64,000 nt of DNA from Nitrospirillum sp034653275. Its GTDB lineage: Bacteria > Pseudomonadota > Alphaproteobacteria > Azospirillales > Azospirillaceae. The notes below the pieces were generated by a model. That model did no database searches and was not told the origin of the DNA. It saw only the letters and a program-made list of their open reading frames with translations. Both the position numbers and the translations under genes were made by a program. The DNA lies in NCBI RefSeq assembly GCF_034653275.1, contig NZ_JAYEES010000001.1, positions 992,001 to 1,056,000 of the forward strand. The letters are read 5' to 3'. Shown in pieces: positions 25,177 through 34,146 of this stretch. Each line of letters opens with the position of its first letter. Within the stretch, counting starts at the first letter, position 1.

Positions 25177-26091
25177 TCAAACCACTGGCTCTTGCGCCGT
25201 GCGCCGTAGGAAATCCACCAGCGCCCGCACCGACGGCGGGGTGTGGCGCTGCTTGGGATAATACAGGTACCAGCCGGGGAAGGGGGGCGAGTACTCCTGT
25301 AACAGCGGCACCAGGGCGCCCTGGTCGATCAGCGGCTTCATCCACCGGTCCGACCAATAGGCGAAGGCGATGCCCACTCCCTGGGCCGCCGCCGCCAGGG
25401 CCGTGTCGCGGTGGGACACCACCAGCGGCCCCTCCACCGCCACGGCGAACCAGCGGCCGTCGGCCTGGAATTCCCAATTGTACAGCTTGCCGCTGCCGGG
25501 CTTGCGCCAATTGATGCAGCGATGGGCGTGCAGGTCGGCGGGCGTTCTGGGCTGGCCATGGCGGGCGATGTAGTCGGGCGAGGCCACGGCCACCTGATGC
25601 AGATCTGGGCCCAGCTTCACCGCCACCATGTCCTTGGCCAGCAATTCACCCAGGGTGATGCCGACGTCGAACCCAGCCTCCACGATGTCCACCACCGCGT
25701 CGTCGATGGCCAGTTCCAGCACGATGTCGGGATGGGCAGCGTGGAAGCGGCCCAGCACCGGTTCCACCAGCGTGGCCGCCGCCAGCCGGGGCAGATGCAG
25801 GCGCACCGTGCCGGTGGCCGTGCCGCGCAGGTTGCCGACGTCGGCCACCGCCGCCTCCATCTGCTCCAGGGCTGGCTTGAACCCCGCCAGCAATCGGGCG
25901 CCGGCCTCGGTCAGGGCGGTGCTGCGGGTCGTGCGGTTGAACAGGGCGACGCCCAGCCGTTCCTCCAGCCCGCGGATGGTCTGGCTGAGCGCCGACGGGG
26001 TGACCCGCAGCTGGGCCGCGGCCCGGGAGAAGTTCCCCTGTTCCGCGATCATGGCGAAGGCCCGCAGGTCGGCGAATTCACTGCCGCGCAT
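25177..26091 (-). CDS. LysR-family transcriptional regulator
   Basis: A 304-residue LTTR. The N-terminal winged helix (residues 1-65) reads FADLRAFAMIAEQGNFSRAAAQLRVTPSALSQTIRGLEERLG, the usual DNA-binding signature. The periplasmic-binding-protein-like effector domain follows (about 90-295). The ATG at 26091 follows GGAGAG. It is divergent from the SDR gene with a 103-bp shared promoter region, so the SDR gene is the likeliest target. The DUF4865 gene downstream may be co-transcribed. The effector is unknown. Confidence 0.9.
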   Translation of the reverse strand: MRGSEFADLRAFAMIAEQGNFSRAAAQLRVTPSALSQTIRGLEERLGVALFNRTTRSTALTEAGARLLAGFKPALEQMEAAVADVGNLRGTATGTVRLHLPRLAAATLVEPVLGRFHAAHPDIVLELAIDDAVVDIVEAGFDVGITLGELLAKDMVAVKLGPDLHQVAVASPDYIARHGQPRTPADLHAHRCINWRKPGSGKLYNWEFQADGRWFAVAVEGPLVVSHRDTALAAAAQGVGIAFAYWSDRWMKPLIDQGALVPLLQEYSPPFPGWYLYYPKQRHTPPSVRALVDFLRRTAQEPVV

Positions 26092-26194
26092 TCTATCTCT
26101 CCAGCTAACAGGCGCATCGAGTTTATGTAGCATACCGCAGTTCCAGTGGCTGTGGCCCACTCCCGCGCATCTCAACCAGCGCTGGGGTGTCCCC

Positions 26195-27031
26195 ATGACC
26201 CAATCCAAGATTTTCCTGATCACCGGCGTCAGCAGCGGCTTCGGCCGCGCCTTCTCGGAGGCCGCACTGGCGGCCGGCCATACCGTGGTGGGTACCGTCC
26301 GGCGCGCGGCGGACGCCCAGGCCTTCACCGCCCTACACGATACCCGCGCCCACGCCATCCCGCTGGACATCACCGACACCGACGCCATCGCGCCAGCCGT
26401 GGCGAGGGTGGAGCGGGATGTCGGCCCTATCGCCGTGCTGGTCAACAATGCCGGCTATGGCCACGAGGGCATCCTGGAGGAATCGCCGCTGGCGGAGATG
26501 CGGCGGCAGTTCGACGTCAACGTCTTCGGCGCCGTCGCCATGATCCAGGCGGTGCTGCCGTTCATGCGCGGGCGGCGGGCTGGGCACATCGTCAACATCA
26601 CCTCCATGGGCGGCTTCATCACCATGCCCGGCCTGGCCTACTACTGCGGCAGCAAGTTCGCGCTGGAAGGCGTCAGCGAGGTGCTGGCCAAGGAGGTGCG
26701 CGACCTGGGTATCCGGGTGACGGCGGTGGCGCCGGGGTCCTTCCGCACCGATTGGGCCGGCCGCTCCATGGTCCGTTCGGCCCGCGCCATCGCGGACTAC
26801 GATCGCCTGTTCGATCCCGTGCGCCAGGCGCGGGAGGAGAAGAGCGGCCGCCAGGCCGGCGATCCCGCCAAGGCCGCCCAGGCGCTGCTGGCCCTGGTGG
26901 CGGCGGAGGCGCCGCCGGCGCACCTGCTGCTGGGCACCGACGCCCTGGCCTTGGTGCGCGACAAGCTGGCGGCACTGGCGGCGGAGATCGCGGCGTGGGA
27001 GGATCTGACGCGATCGACGGATTTCGCTTAA
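26195..27031 (+). CDS. Short-chain dehydrogenase/reductase
   Basis: A 278-residue classical SDR. The NAD(P)-binding TGVSSGFGRA is at residues 10-19, NNAGYG lies in the middle of the Rossmann fold, and the catalytic Ser plus Y-x3-K appear in NITSMGGF and AYYCGSKFALEG. Length and the RAGHIVNI style resemble the SDR subgroup often annotated as oxidoreductase or retinol dehydrogenase-like. The substrate cannot be told. It is divergent from the LysR gene, and its stop codon overlaps the stop of the convergent MFS gene by four bases. Confidence 0.9.
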   Translation: MTQSKIFLITGVSSGFGRAFSEAALAAGHTVVGTVRRAADAQAFTALHDTRAHAIPLDITDTDAIAPAVARVERDVGPIAVLVNNAGYGHEGILEESPLAEMRRQFDVNVFGAVAMIQAVLPFMRGRRAGHIVNITSMGGFITMPGLAYYCGSKFALEGVSEVLAKEVRDLGIRVTAVAPGSFRTDWAGRSMVRSARAIADYDRLFDPVRQAREEKSGRQAGDPAKAAQALLALVAAEAPPAHLLLGTDALALVRDKLAALAAEIAAWEDLTRSTDFA

Positions 27032-28302
27032 GCGGCGCAGCCGTTCTTGCCCGACGCCGTTTCGGGGCCCGACGCCGTCTCGGGAAAGGTCGCCGCCAGG
27101 GTGGCGAGTGCGACGGCGGCGGCGGCACCCAGCGCCAGGAACGTGAGGCGGTAGCCGAAATGGTCGATCAGCACGCCGGCGGCCAGGCCGCTGACGGCGG
27201 CACCCACGCCCTGCACGGTGGCGATGACGCCCAGCGCCAGGTTGTAGCGGCCGGTGCCGCGCATCAGGTCCGCCGCCACCAGGGGTGTCAGGGCGCCGTG
27301 GATGCCGGCGCCCACGCCGTCCAGCAGTTGCACCGCCACCAGCCAGGCGCTGTCGTCGGACAGGGTGTAGAGCACGGCGCGGATGGGCAGGATGGCGAAG
27401 CCCACCAGCAGCAAGGGCTTGCGCCCCCAGCGGTCGGCCCGCCAACCGCTGAACAGCGCCACCGGCAGCATGACCAGTTGCGCCGCGATGATGCAGGCGG
27501 ACATGAGGGCGGTGGCCCAGGCAGGGTTGGCCGCGGCCAGCTTCTGCCCCACCAGCGGCAGCAACGGGGCGTTGGCGAAGTGGAACAGCAGGGCGCAGAA
27601 GCTGAACACCATCAGCGGCCGGCATCCCACCACGGTGCGCCAAGCGGGGGTGCGCCAGGCGGGGGTGCGCCAGGCGGGCGGGCCGTCCCCGGCCTCATGG
27701 CCATCGGCCCCCTTGGCGCGCTGGTGGTCGATGGCGGGTCCGGGAATGGACAGGACGGCCACGATGGCCAGGATGGCGAACGCCGGCCCCAACAGGAAGA
27801 CGGACCGTTGGTCGAACACCCGGCCGACGGCCCCGGCGACCAGGGCGATGAAGACGTTGCCGGCATGGTCCCAGGCGGCGTTACGCCCCATGCGCGCCGC
27901 CAATTGCTGGCGCGCGAACAGGCCCAGGGTCAGCGCCGCGACGGCGGGGCCCAGCACGTCGCCGACGGCGGCCAGGACGCTGTTGGCCACCAGCACGGGC
28001 CAGAAGTCCGGCCAGGCGTAGATGACGCCGGTGCCGGCCGCCAGGACCACCAGGGTCGCCACCATCACGGCGCGCTTGGCCGTGGTGGCGTCGATGGCCG
28101 CCCCCGCCGGCGTCTGCGCCATGAGGCCGACCAGGCCGCTGACCATGGTCATGACGCCGACGGCCGATTGGCTCCAGCCCTGCTGGGTCACCAGGAAGAC
28201 GTTGAGGAAGGGGCCCAAGGCGCCGCGCACGTCGGCCAGCAGGAAGTTGACCGCGTCCAGCGAGGCGGGATGGAAGCGGCGGCTGCGGGAGGCATCGGTC
28301 AT
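27028..28302 (-). CDS. MFS transporter with PAWRT repeat in the central loop
   Basis: A 424-residue twelve-helix major facilitator. The N-half contains VNFLLADVRGALGPFLNVFLV and the C-half contains SGWRADRWGRKPLLLVG, the loop 8-9 MFS motif. The overall pattern resembles the MFS group often found beside regulators in alphaproteobacteria; the substrate is unknown. The cytoplasmic loop between helices 6 and 7 carries three tandem PAWRT copies, encoded by a 15-bp repeat. The C-terminus has a small duplicated GPETAS. The start follows AGGACC. Confidence 0.88.
   Translation of the reverse strand: MTDASRSRRFHPASLDAVNFLLADVRGALGPFLNVFLVTQQGWSQSAVGVMTMVSGLVGLMAQTPAGAAIDATTAKRAVMVATLVVLAAGTGVIYAWPDFWPVLVANSVLAAVGDVLGPAVAALTLGLFARQQLAARMGRNAAWDHAGNVFIALVAGAVGRVFDQRSVFLLGPAFAILAIVAVLSIPGPAIDHQRAKGADGHEAGDGPPAWRTPAWRTPAWRTVVGCRPLMVFSFCALLFHFANAPLLPLVGQKLAAANPAWATALMSACIIAAQLVMLPVALFSGWRADRWGRKPLLLVGFAILPIRAVLYTLSDDSAWLVAVQLLDGVGAGIHGALTPLVAADLMRGTGRYNLALGVIATVQGVGAAVSGLAAGVLIDHFGYRLTFLALGAAAAVALATLAATFPETASGPETASGKNGCAA
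27635..27679 (-). repeat. Triple 15-bp tandem repeat inside MFS gene
   Basis: Three tandem copies of GTGCGCCAGGCGGGG (first copy with A for G at one position, last copy with a terminal C) encode PAWRT-PAWRT-PAWRT on the minus strand. It is a multiple of three, so the frame is kept. Copy number may vary by slippage. Confidence 0.9.
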
Positions 28303-28424
28303 GGTGGTCCTGGGCCGAAGGAAGCCGGGTCGGGACCAGGAACCTGGGGGCTATGCCGCCCCCTGACCATCGAACCTTGGGCTGAGCCTTGGCGGCGGAC
28401 GACCTAGACACCCAATCGGCGGCC

Positions 28425-29012
28425 CTAGGGCTGAAGGATCAGCACCAGGTAGGTGCAAGGGCGATCGCCCCGGTTCTCGAACACGCAGTCGGCCGGCGGG
28501 CCCAGTTCCAGACTGTCGCCGGCCGCCAGGCGGTGCTCGATGTCGCCTTCGGTGAAGGTTAGCTCATTGGACAGCACATGGATGATGTGGCGGGTGAAGG
28601 CGTAGGCCGAGGCGGGGAAGGGCACGCGCGCGCCGGCCGGCAGGTCGATATGCACCAATTCCAACGGCATGTCGGACCCCGGCGGCGGCGCCACCAGGCG
28701 GCGGACATAGCCGGTGGCGGGGTCGCGCCAGCTGCGCTGCTCCCCGGCCCGCAGCAGGCGGCGGCGCCCGTCATCCTCCGCCCGCGCCAGCAGGGCCGAC
28801 AGGGTCAGGCCAAAGGCGCCCGACAGTCGGCCCAGGAGGGAGGCGGTGGGGCTGCTTTCCGCGCGCTCGATCTTATTGATCATGGCGCGCGACACACCGG
28901 CCCGCTCCGACAGGTCGGTCAGCGACCAGCCGCGGGCCTCACGCTCCACCCGGATGCGGGCGCCCAGCCGCGCATCCAGCTCATCACCGCCATTGGGCCC
29001 GTTTCCTGGCAT
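28425..29012 (-). CDS. XRE-cupin transcriptional regulator
   Basis: A 195-residue regulator. An N-terminal Cro/C1-type helix-turn-helix (LGARIRVEREARGWSLTDLSERAGVSRAMINKIER) is followed by a C-terminal cupin sensor domain (AYAFTRHIIHVLSNELTF, HRLAAGDSLELGPPADCVFEN). Members of this family often sense small metabolites and repress a neighbouring enzyme gene. It is divergent from the GNAT gene, with repeated ATAGTGRAC sites between them. The ATG at 29012 follows GAGGA closely; a longer frame exists but would run through the intergenic repeats. Confidence 0.88.
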   Translation of the reverse strand: MPGNGPNGGDELDARLGARIRVEREARGWSLTDLSERAGVSRAMINKIERAESSPTASLLGRLSGAFGLTLSALLARAEDDGRRRLLRAGEQRSWRDPATGYVRRLVAPPPGSDMPLELVHIDLPAGARVPFPASAYAFTRHIIHVLSNELTFTEGDIEHRLAAGDSLELGPPADCVFENRGDRPCTYLVLILQP

Positions 29013-29053
29013 CGTCCTCAAAACCCCGCTTGCCGACACCGGCATCGTATCAC

Positions 29054-29082
29054 ATAGTGGACGCGATGAAACTATAGTGAAC
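29054..29082. promoter_or_regulatory. Direct-repeat operator between XRE-cupin and GNAT genes
   Basis: ATAGTGGAC at 29054-29062 and ATAGTGAAC at 29074-29082 are spaced exactly 20 bp, about two helical turns. They lie in the short divergent promoter region. They are candidate sites for the XRE-cupin protein. Confidence 0.5.
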
Positions 29083-29094
29083 GGATCGCCCGCG

Positions 29095-29613
29095 ATGACC
29101 CAGACCGTTACCATCCGCCCGGCCACCCTGGACGATCTGGAGGGCATCCGCGTCATCTACAACCACGCGGTGGTGCACACGACGGCCATCTGGAACGACG
29201 TGCAGGTGGATCTGGAGAACCGCCGCCAGTGGTTCGAGGCGCGCATGGCCCGGAACTTCCCGGTGCTGGTGGCGGTGGCGGAGGGACAGGTGGTGGGCTA
29301 TGCCGCCTATGGCGACTGGCGCCCCTTCGATGGATTCCGCCACTCGGTGGAGAATTCCGTCTATGTGGCGCCCCAGGCCCAGGGGCGCGGGGTGGGCGAG
29401 GCGCTGCTGCGCGCCCTGGTGGCCTGCGCGGGGGAGCGCGGCATCCACCGCATGATCGCGGCCATCGCCAGCGAAAACGCCATCTCCATCGCCCTGCACG
29501 CCAAGGTCGGCTTCCGCACCGCCGGTGTGTTCTCGCAAGCCGGCACCAAGTTCGGCCGCTGGCTGGACCTGACCTTCATGGAGCTAGCGGTGGGGCGGGG
29601 CCAGCCGACCTGA
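29095..29613 (+). CDS. GNAT N-acetyltransferase (phosphinothricin acetyltransferase-like)
   Basis: A 172-residue GNAT enzyme of the PAT/Bar-like group. IRPATLDDLEGIRVIYNHAV opens the fold. The acetyl-CoA pyrophosphate loop is APQAQGRGVGEALL, and the late ALHAKVGFRTAGVFSQAGTKFGRWLDL is typical of phosphinothricin or methionine-sulfoximine acetyltransferases. The natural substrate is probably an amino acid analogue. It is divergent from the XRE-cupin regulator, which likely controls it. Confidence 0.87.
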   Translation: MTQTVTIRPATLDDLEGIRVIYNHAVVHTTAIWNDVQVDLENRRQWFEARMARNFPVLVAVAEGQVVGYAAYGDWRPFDGFRHSVENSVYVAPQAQGRGVGEALLRALVACAGERGIHRMIAAIASENAISIALHAKVGFRTAGVFSQAGTKFGRWLDLTFMELAVGRGQPT

Positions 29614-29876
29614 GGCCGGCCCCATCTCCATAAGCCTCATCCCATCGTGGGGATGACGAAGCCGGCGCCCCCCTTGCTGCCGGAGGGCCAGGTGCTAGGT
29701 GACCGTCTTGGTCTTGGTACGGCTAGACGCGCCCGACACAGGACGGCCGTGATGAAATGGGTCGGTCCCGGGTCATGCGCGCTCCGCCTGCCATGGTTGT
29801 TTTGCGCCAGTCGAGTATTCATATTCCTGCACGTACAGGGCGTTGAATTCACCTCTGGCTGTGCGGGAATTCCCAT

Positions 29877-30781
29877 ATGGAAAGCTCATTTGACTGGGAC
29901 GCCCTGCAATCCTTCCTGGCGGTGGTGCGGGCGGGCAAGCTGACGGCGGCGGCCCGGCGCCTGGGCGTCGACCATTCCACCCTCAGCCGCCGCATCGCTG
30001 ATCTGGAACGCACCCTGCAAACCCAACTGTTCACCCGCAGCGTCCAGGGCTATGCCCTGACCCCCCAGGGGAGAAGCTGCTGGTCTCCGCCCAGGCCATG
30101 GAATCTGTGGCGCTGGGCATCCTGGGGGAGGTGGCGGGATCCAGCCTCAAGGTGGCGGGCAGCGTGCGCATCGGCGCGCCCGACGGCTTCGGCACCGTCT
30201 TCCTGGCGCCGCGCCTGGGCGACCTGGGGGCGGCCCATCCGGATCTGCTGGTGGAGCTGGTGACCACGCCCCGGCTGTTCAGCCTGACCAAGCGCGAGGC
30301 GGACATCGCCATCGGCCTGGCCCCACCGCGCGAGGGCCGGCTGCACGCCCGCAAGCTGACGGACTATCAGTTGGGCCTGTACGCGGCGCAGGCTTACCTG
30401 GACCGGCGCGGGGCGCCGCAGCGCCGGGCCGACCTGCGCGACCATCGCCTGATCGGCTACATCGGGGAGTTGATCTACGCGCCGGAGCTGGACTACATCC
30501 CCCTGATCGAAAAGGACCTGTCGCCCAGCATCACCAGTTCCAACCTGCTGGCCCAGTACCAGATGACCCTGGCGGGGCAGGGGCTGTGCGTCCTGCCCTG
30601 CTTCATGGCGGGGCAGGATCCGCGCTTGCGCCGCGTCCTGGCGGACACGGTGTCCCTGACCCGGTCGTTCTGGCTGATCGTCCATTCCGACCTGCGCGCG
30701 CTGGCGCGGGTGCGCATCACCTCCGACTTCATCGTCGAGGCGGTGAAGGCCGCCCGCACGACCTTCATGCCGGACGCGTAG
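29877..30781 (+). pseudogene. LysR-family regulator, frameshifted
   Basis: The HTH domain is intact in the first frame (FDWDALQSFLAVVRAGKLTAAARRLGVDHSTLSRRI) up to YALTPQG. The expected continuation EKLLVSAQAMESVALGILGEV lies in another frame that runs to 30781 with a complete effector-binding domain. The switch point is the four-G run 30068-30071; one more G would restore a single 301-codon gene. As read, the product would be a truncated HTH protein. True decay and a sequencing indel cannot be told apart here. The 3' end overlaps the convergent phospholipase gene by 17 bp. Confidence 0.85.
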
Positions 30782-32849
30782 ATCCGATGGCCGGGTCGGT
30801 GGTGGCGGGCCAGTCGCCGTCGGCGCGGCCGGCCAGGCGGCGCTGGATGTGGTCGCCGGTGATGACCAGGTCGTACCAGCCGGATGTGGGGCGCAGCGGC
30901 CAGCGCATGACGCCGCCCTCCGGCCCCGGCGTCCAGGGGCGGTGGTGGTCCGGATAGGCGGCGGGCTGGACGCTCACGCCCGTGCCGGGGGCCACGGTGA
31001 CGCGCAGGGCATCGCCCTCCACCGCCCAGCCGATCCCGGCGGCGCCCGCGCGGGTGCCGGTGAAGGCGCGGTGGAAGCCGTTGGGGCCGCGCACCCACAG
31101 GTCATAGGCGCCGTCCGGCCCCGACAGGTGCCAATCGCCCGACAGCGTGCGGCCGGCCTCCACCGTATAGCGGCGGGGGATGGCGTCCAGCCGCAGCCGG
31201 TCATAGACATGAAACACGGCACCCTGGCCGGCGCCGGCCGAGAAATCCAGGCGCAGGATGCCGGCGGCCGCGTCCAGATGGTCGCCGACCTCCAGGGCGT
31301 AGCGCAGCCGGCGTGATGGCCGGGTCCCGGCCTCCTGCAGCGGATGGGGCGGGGCCACCGGCGTTTCCGGCACCGTCTGGCCGACGATGGCGCGGGCGCG
31401 GTCGCGGGTGGGCACCGTGTCCGGCAGGGCGGCCAACTTGGCGTTGGGCGTCTTGAAGTCGAAGGCGGTCAGCAGGTCGCCGCACACCGCCCGCCGCCAG
31501 GCGGAGATGTTGGGCTCCATCACGCCGAAGCGCCGCTCCATGAAGCGGATGATGGAGGTGTGGTCCGCCACCTCCGAATGCACCCAGCCGCCGCGCGACC
31601 AGGGGGACAGGATGTAGCAGGGCACGCGCGGGCCCAGGCCGTAGGGACGGCCGCGCAGGTTCAAATCGTCGCCATCGGCGCCGGGGGCCTTCAGCCGGTG
31701 ATAGTCGTCGTCCGTCACCGCCGTGCTGGCGCCGGCGAAGCCGCCGGGGGCGTCCGGGTCGGGCGAGGGCGGGGCCGGCGGCGGCACATGGTCGAAGAAG
31801 CCGTCGTTCTCATCGAAGGTGATGAACAGCACGGTGCGCGCCCACACCTTGGGGTTGGCGGTCAGCGCGTCGATGACCTGGGCGGTGTAGGCCGCCCCCT
31901 GCGCCGGGCTGGAGGGGCCGGGGTGTTCCGACCCTTCCTCCGTGCCCACGACCCAGGAGATCTGGGGCAGGCGGTCGGCCAACACATCCTCGCGCAGCTT
32001 GTCCAGCGCCCGGGTGGACAGGCCTTTTTCCCGCAAGACGGCGCGGGAGCCGGGATCGCCGCGATAGGCGGCGCGGTATTGCAGGAAATTGGCCAGCGGG
32101 TTGTCGCCGAAATTGTCGGCCATGTCCTGGTAATGGCCCCAGCTGATGCCCGCCGCCTCCAGCCGTTCCGGGTATGTGGTCCAGGAAAAGCGCGGGGTGC
32201 TGGCCGCGTCCGGCTTCGTCAGGTCGTCATCGGGGTTGTCGATGGCCGGCCCGCCGCCCTTGCCGTGCGGGTCGTTGGTGCCCGTCCACAGGAACAGGCG
32301 GTTGGTGTTGGTGCCCGTGTGCATGGCGCAGTGATAGGCGTCGCAGATCGTGAACGCCTCCGCCATGGCGAACTGGAAGGGGATGTCCTCCCGCGTGTAG
32401 TAGCCCATGGCGCGCTGGGTCTTGGCCTCCGGCCAATGCGCCATGCGGCCGTTGTCCCAGGCGGCCTGGGCGTTGGCCCACTGGTGCGGTGTCCCCAGCA
32501 TGCGCATCAGGTCGAAATGCGCCTTGGTCGACAGGTGGAAGGGATTGACCAGGCGCGGGTGCGGATCGGTGCGGTCACGCTGGTCCCAGACGGTCAGGGG
32601 CTGCCCCTCCGGGCCCGGCGGCACCGGGATGGGGAAGCGGTCGCCAAAGCCGCAGACGCCCGACAGAGTGCCGAAATAATGATCGAAGCCCCGGTTCTCC
32701 TGCATCAGCACGACGATGTGGGCCACATCCTCGATGGTGCCGGTGCGCACGTCGGCGGGAATGGCGGCGGCACGGGCCAGGGCGGGCGGCAGGCCGGCCA
32801 GGGCGGCACCGCCCAGCGCATGGCGAAGAAGCGAACGGCGATCCATCAT
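30765..32849 (-). CDS. Tat-exported phospholipase C (PlcN/PlcH-type)
   Basis: A 694-residue enzyme of the bacterial phosphoesterase/phosphocholine-specific phospholipase C family. It carries a twin-arginine signal (MMDRRSLLRHALGGAALAG). The catalytic alpha/beta domain starts with DVAHIVVLMQENRGFDHYFGTL, and includes FHLSTKAHFD and TVLFITFDENDGFFDHVPPP. The C-terminal two-domain extension contains beta-rich repeats (YALEVGDHLD..., WAVEGDALRVTV). Family members cleave phosphatidylcholine or sphingomyelin head groups under phosphate limitation. It is 26 bp downstream of the acid phosphatase gene, and together they could release and dephosphorylate phosphocholine or other phosphoesters. Confidence 0.92.
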   Translation of the reverse strand: MMDRRSLLRHALGGAALAGLPPALARAAAIPADVRTGTIEDVAHIVVLMQENRGFDHYFGTLSGVCGFGDRFPIPVPPGPEGQPLTVWDQRDRTDPHPRLVNPFHLSTKAHFDLMRMLGTPHQWANAQAAWDNGRMAHWPEAKTQRAMGYYTREDIPFQFAMAEAFTICDAYHCAMHTGTNTNRLFLWTGTNDPHGKGGGPAIDNPDDDLTKPDAASTPRFSWTTYPERLEAAGISWGHYQDMADNFGDNPLANFLQYRAAYRGDPGSRAVLREKGLSTRALDKLREDVLADRLPQISWVVGTEEGSEHPGPSSPAQGAAYTAQVIDALTANPKVWARTVLFITFDENDGFFDHVPPPAPPSPDPDAPGGFAGASTAVTDDDYHRLKAPGADGDDLNLRGRPYGLGPRVPCYILSPWSRGGWVHSEVADHTSIIRFMERRFGVMEPNISAWRRAVCGDLLTAFDFKTPNAKLAALPDTVPTRDRARAIVGQTVPETPVAPPHPLQEAGTRPSRRLRYALEVGDHLDAAAGILRLDFSAGAGQGAVFHVYDRLRLDAIPRRYTVEAGRTLSGDWHLSGPDGAYDLWVRGPNGFHRAFTGTRAGAAGIGWAVEGDALRVTVAPGTGVSVQPAAYPDHHRPWTPGPEGGVMRWPLRPTSGWYDLVITGDHIQRRLAGRADGDWPATTDPAIGSTRPA

Positions 32850-32875
32850 GGTGGGCGGTCTTTCCGGGCGGGAGA

Positions 32876-34129
32876 TCAGGGGGCGACCGACAGCTTGTCG
32901 GCCACGGTCTTGACGGGGCACAGCGCACCGCAGCCGGGCAGGGGCAGCACGGCGCTCCACGGTGGGCTGGCCAGGCTCAGCGGCGCCAGGGCGCGCACCT
33001 GGTCCGGCGTCTGGGCGACATAGGCGACGCGGACCAGGGCCTGACCGGCGGTGTCGCGCCACAGTTCCAGCCGCAGGCCGCCACCCACGGGCGGATCGTC
33101 CTCGCCATAGCCCTGGACCTGGAAGTGCACGCCCAGCAGGCCGGCGATGGCGGCGATGTTGTCGTCATGGCCCACCAGCAGGGTGACGGGCGGCTGGCCG
33201 GCGCCGGTCAGCGCCTCCGCCATGCGCGGGGCCAGGGCGACGGCCTTGCGCGGCGCCATGTAGGCGTTGCGGGCGAAGACGTCGAACTGCAGGCCGTGCA
33301 GGCGGGAAATCTGCGCCAGCGCGTCGCTCAGGCCCTGGACGGCGCCGAAACGGCCCCAGGCCACCTGGTCCGACGGCATGCCCTCCAGGTACTGCAGGAT
33401 GAAGATCTGGGCCGCCCCGGCGGTCTGGGCCACGGGGCCGCGCAGGTCGACGCCGTGGTTGTCGGCGCTGGGCGTGATGGTGGTGCGCATCTGAACCAGA
33501 TCGCAGGCCGGCGTGGCCTGGTCGCAGCCCAGGCCGCGGGCCGTCAGGGCGATGGCCGGCACCAGGTAGGTCGAGGCGTTGCGCACGTCGCCCATCTCCG
33601 GCTCCATGGCCTTCACGGCGGCGGCGGCATCCACGGTGGCGGCCCCCGCCTCGAACGGGTCGAACAGCGGGTCCAGCGTGCCCGGCGGCTTGTGCCCCAC
33701 GGTCAGCGGGCAGTCCGGCGCCAGGCCCTTGGCCATGGCCTCACCCGTGCGGATGGTGCGCTCCGCCGAATTGGTCCAGATCGCCACCTGGTTCGGGGTG
33801 GGGCAGCCCTGGGCCGGCAGCAGGCCGTTTGCGGCCAGCCACTGGCGCTGATAGGTGCCCATCAGCGTCGCGGCGGCGGCGCCGTGCGGCGTGAGGTGGC
33901 TGGGCTCCACCGGCCAGGATGGCCACGGTCCCTGGGCCAGCCCGGGGGCCGCCTCGGTATCCAGGGGTGCGCGCACACCGTGGCGCACCAGCATGACCAC
34001 CCGTTCCAGCGTCAGGGGCTGGCCGTTGGCGGCGCGGGGTGCCGTCGTGGCGTCGGGTGCCGCTTGGGCCGGGGCGGTCGCCAGCGCCAGGCCAGCCAGG
34101 AGAAGGGGAAGAAGACGGGTCACGGGCAT
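32876..34129 (-). CDS. Periplasmic histidine acid phosphatase (phytase/Agp-like)
   Basis: A 417-residue exported phosphatase. The signal peptide ends at AQA-AP. The histidine acid phosphatase signature RHGVRAP is at residues 49-55, with His50 as the phospho-acceptor. The proton donor HD is at 321-322 in LLVGHDDNIAAIAG. Cysteine pairs suggest disulfides. This family includes glucose-1-phosphatases and phytases; the HDDN variant rather than HDTN leaves the substrate open. It sits between the exported HD-domain protein (its start region overlaps that gene's stop region) and phospholipase C, inside a TBDT-FecIR operon. Confidence 0.9.
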   Translation of the reverse strand: MPVTRLLPLLLAGLALATAPAQAAPDATTAPRAANGQPLTLERVVMLVRHGVRAPLDTEAAPGLAQGPWPSWPVEPSHLTPHGAAAATLMGTYQRQWLAANGLLPAQGCPTPNQVAIWTNSAERTIRTGEAMAKGLAPDCPLTVGHKPPGTLDPLFDPFEAGAATVDAAAAVKAMEPEMGDVRNASTYLVPAIALTARGLGCDQATPACDLVQMRTTITPSADNHGVDLRGPVAQTAGAAQIFILQYLEGMPSDQVAWGRFGAVQGLSDALAQISRLHGLQFDVFARNAYMAPRKAVALAPRMAEALTGAGQPPVTLLVGHDDNIAAIAGLLGVHFQVQGYGEDDPPVGGGLRLELWRDTAGQALVRVAYVAQTPDQVRALAPLSLASPPWSAVLPLPGCGALCPVKTVADKLSVAP

Positions 34130-34146
34130 CTTTCCAGCAGCAGGGA

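Noticed and set aside
29637..29876. A 79-residue minus-strand frame between the GNAT and LysR genes
   Set aside because: No domain, no ribosome-binding site, and it overlaps the LysR promoter; treated as intergenic.
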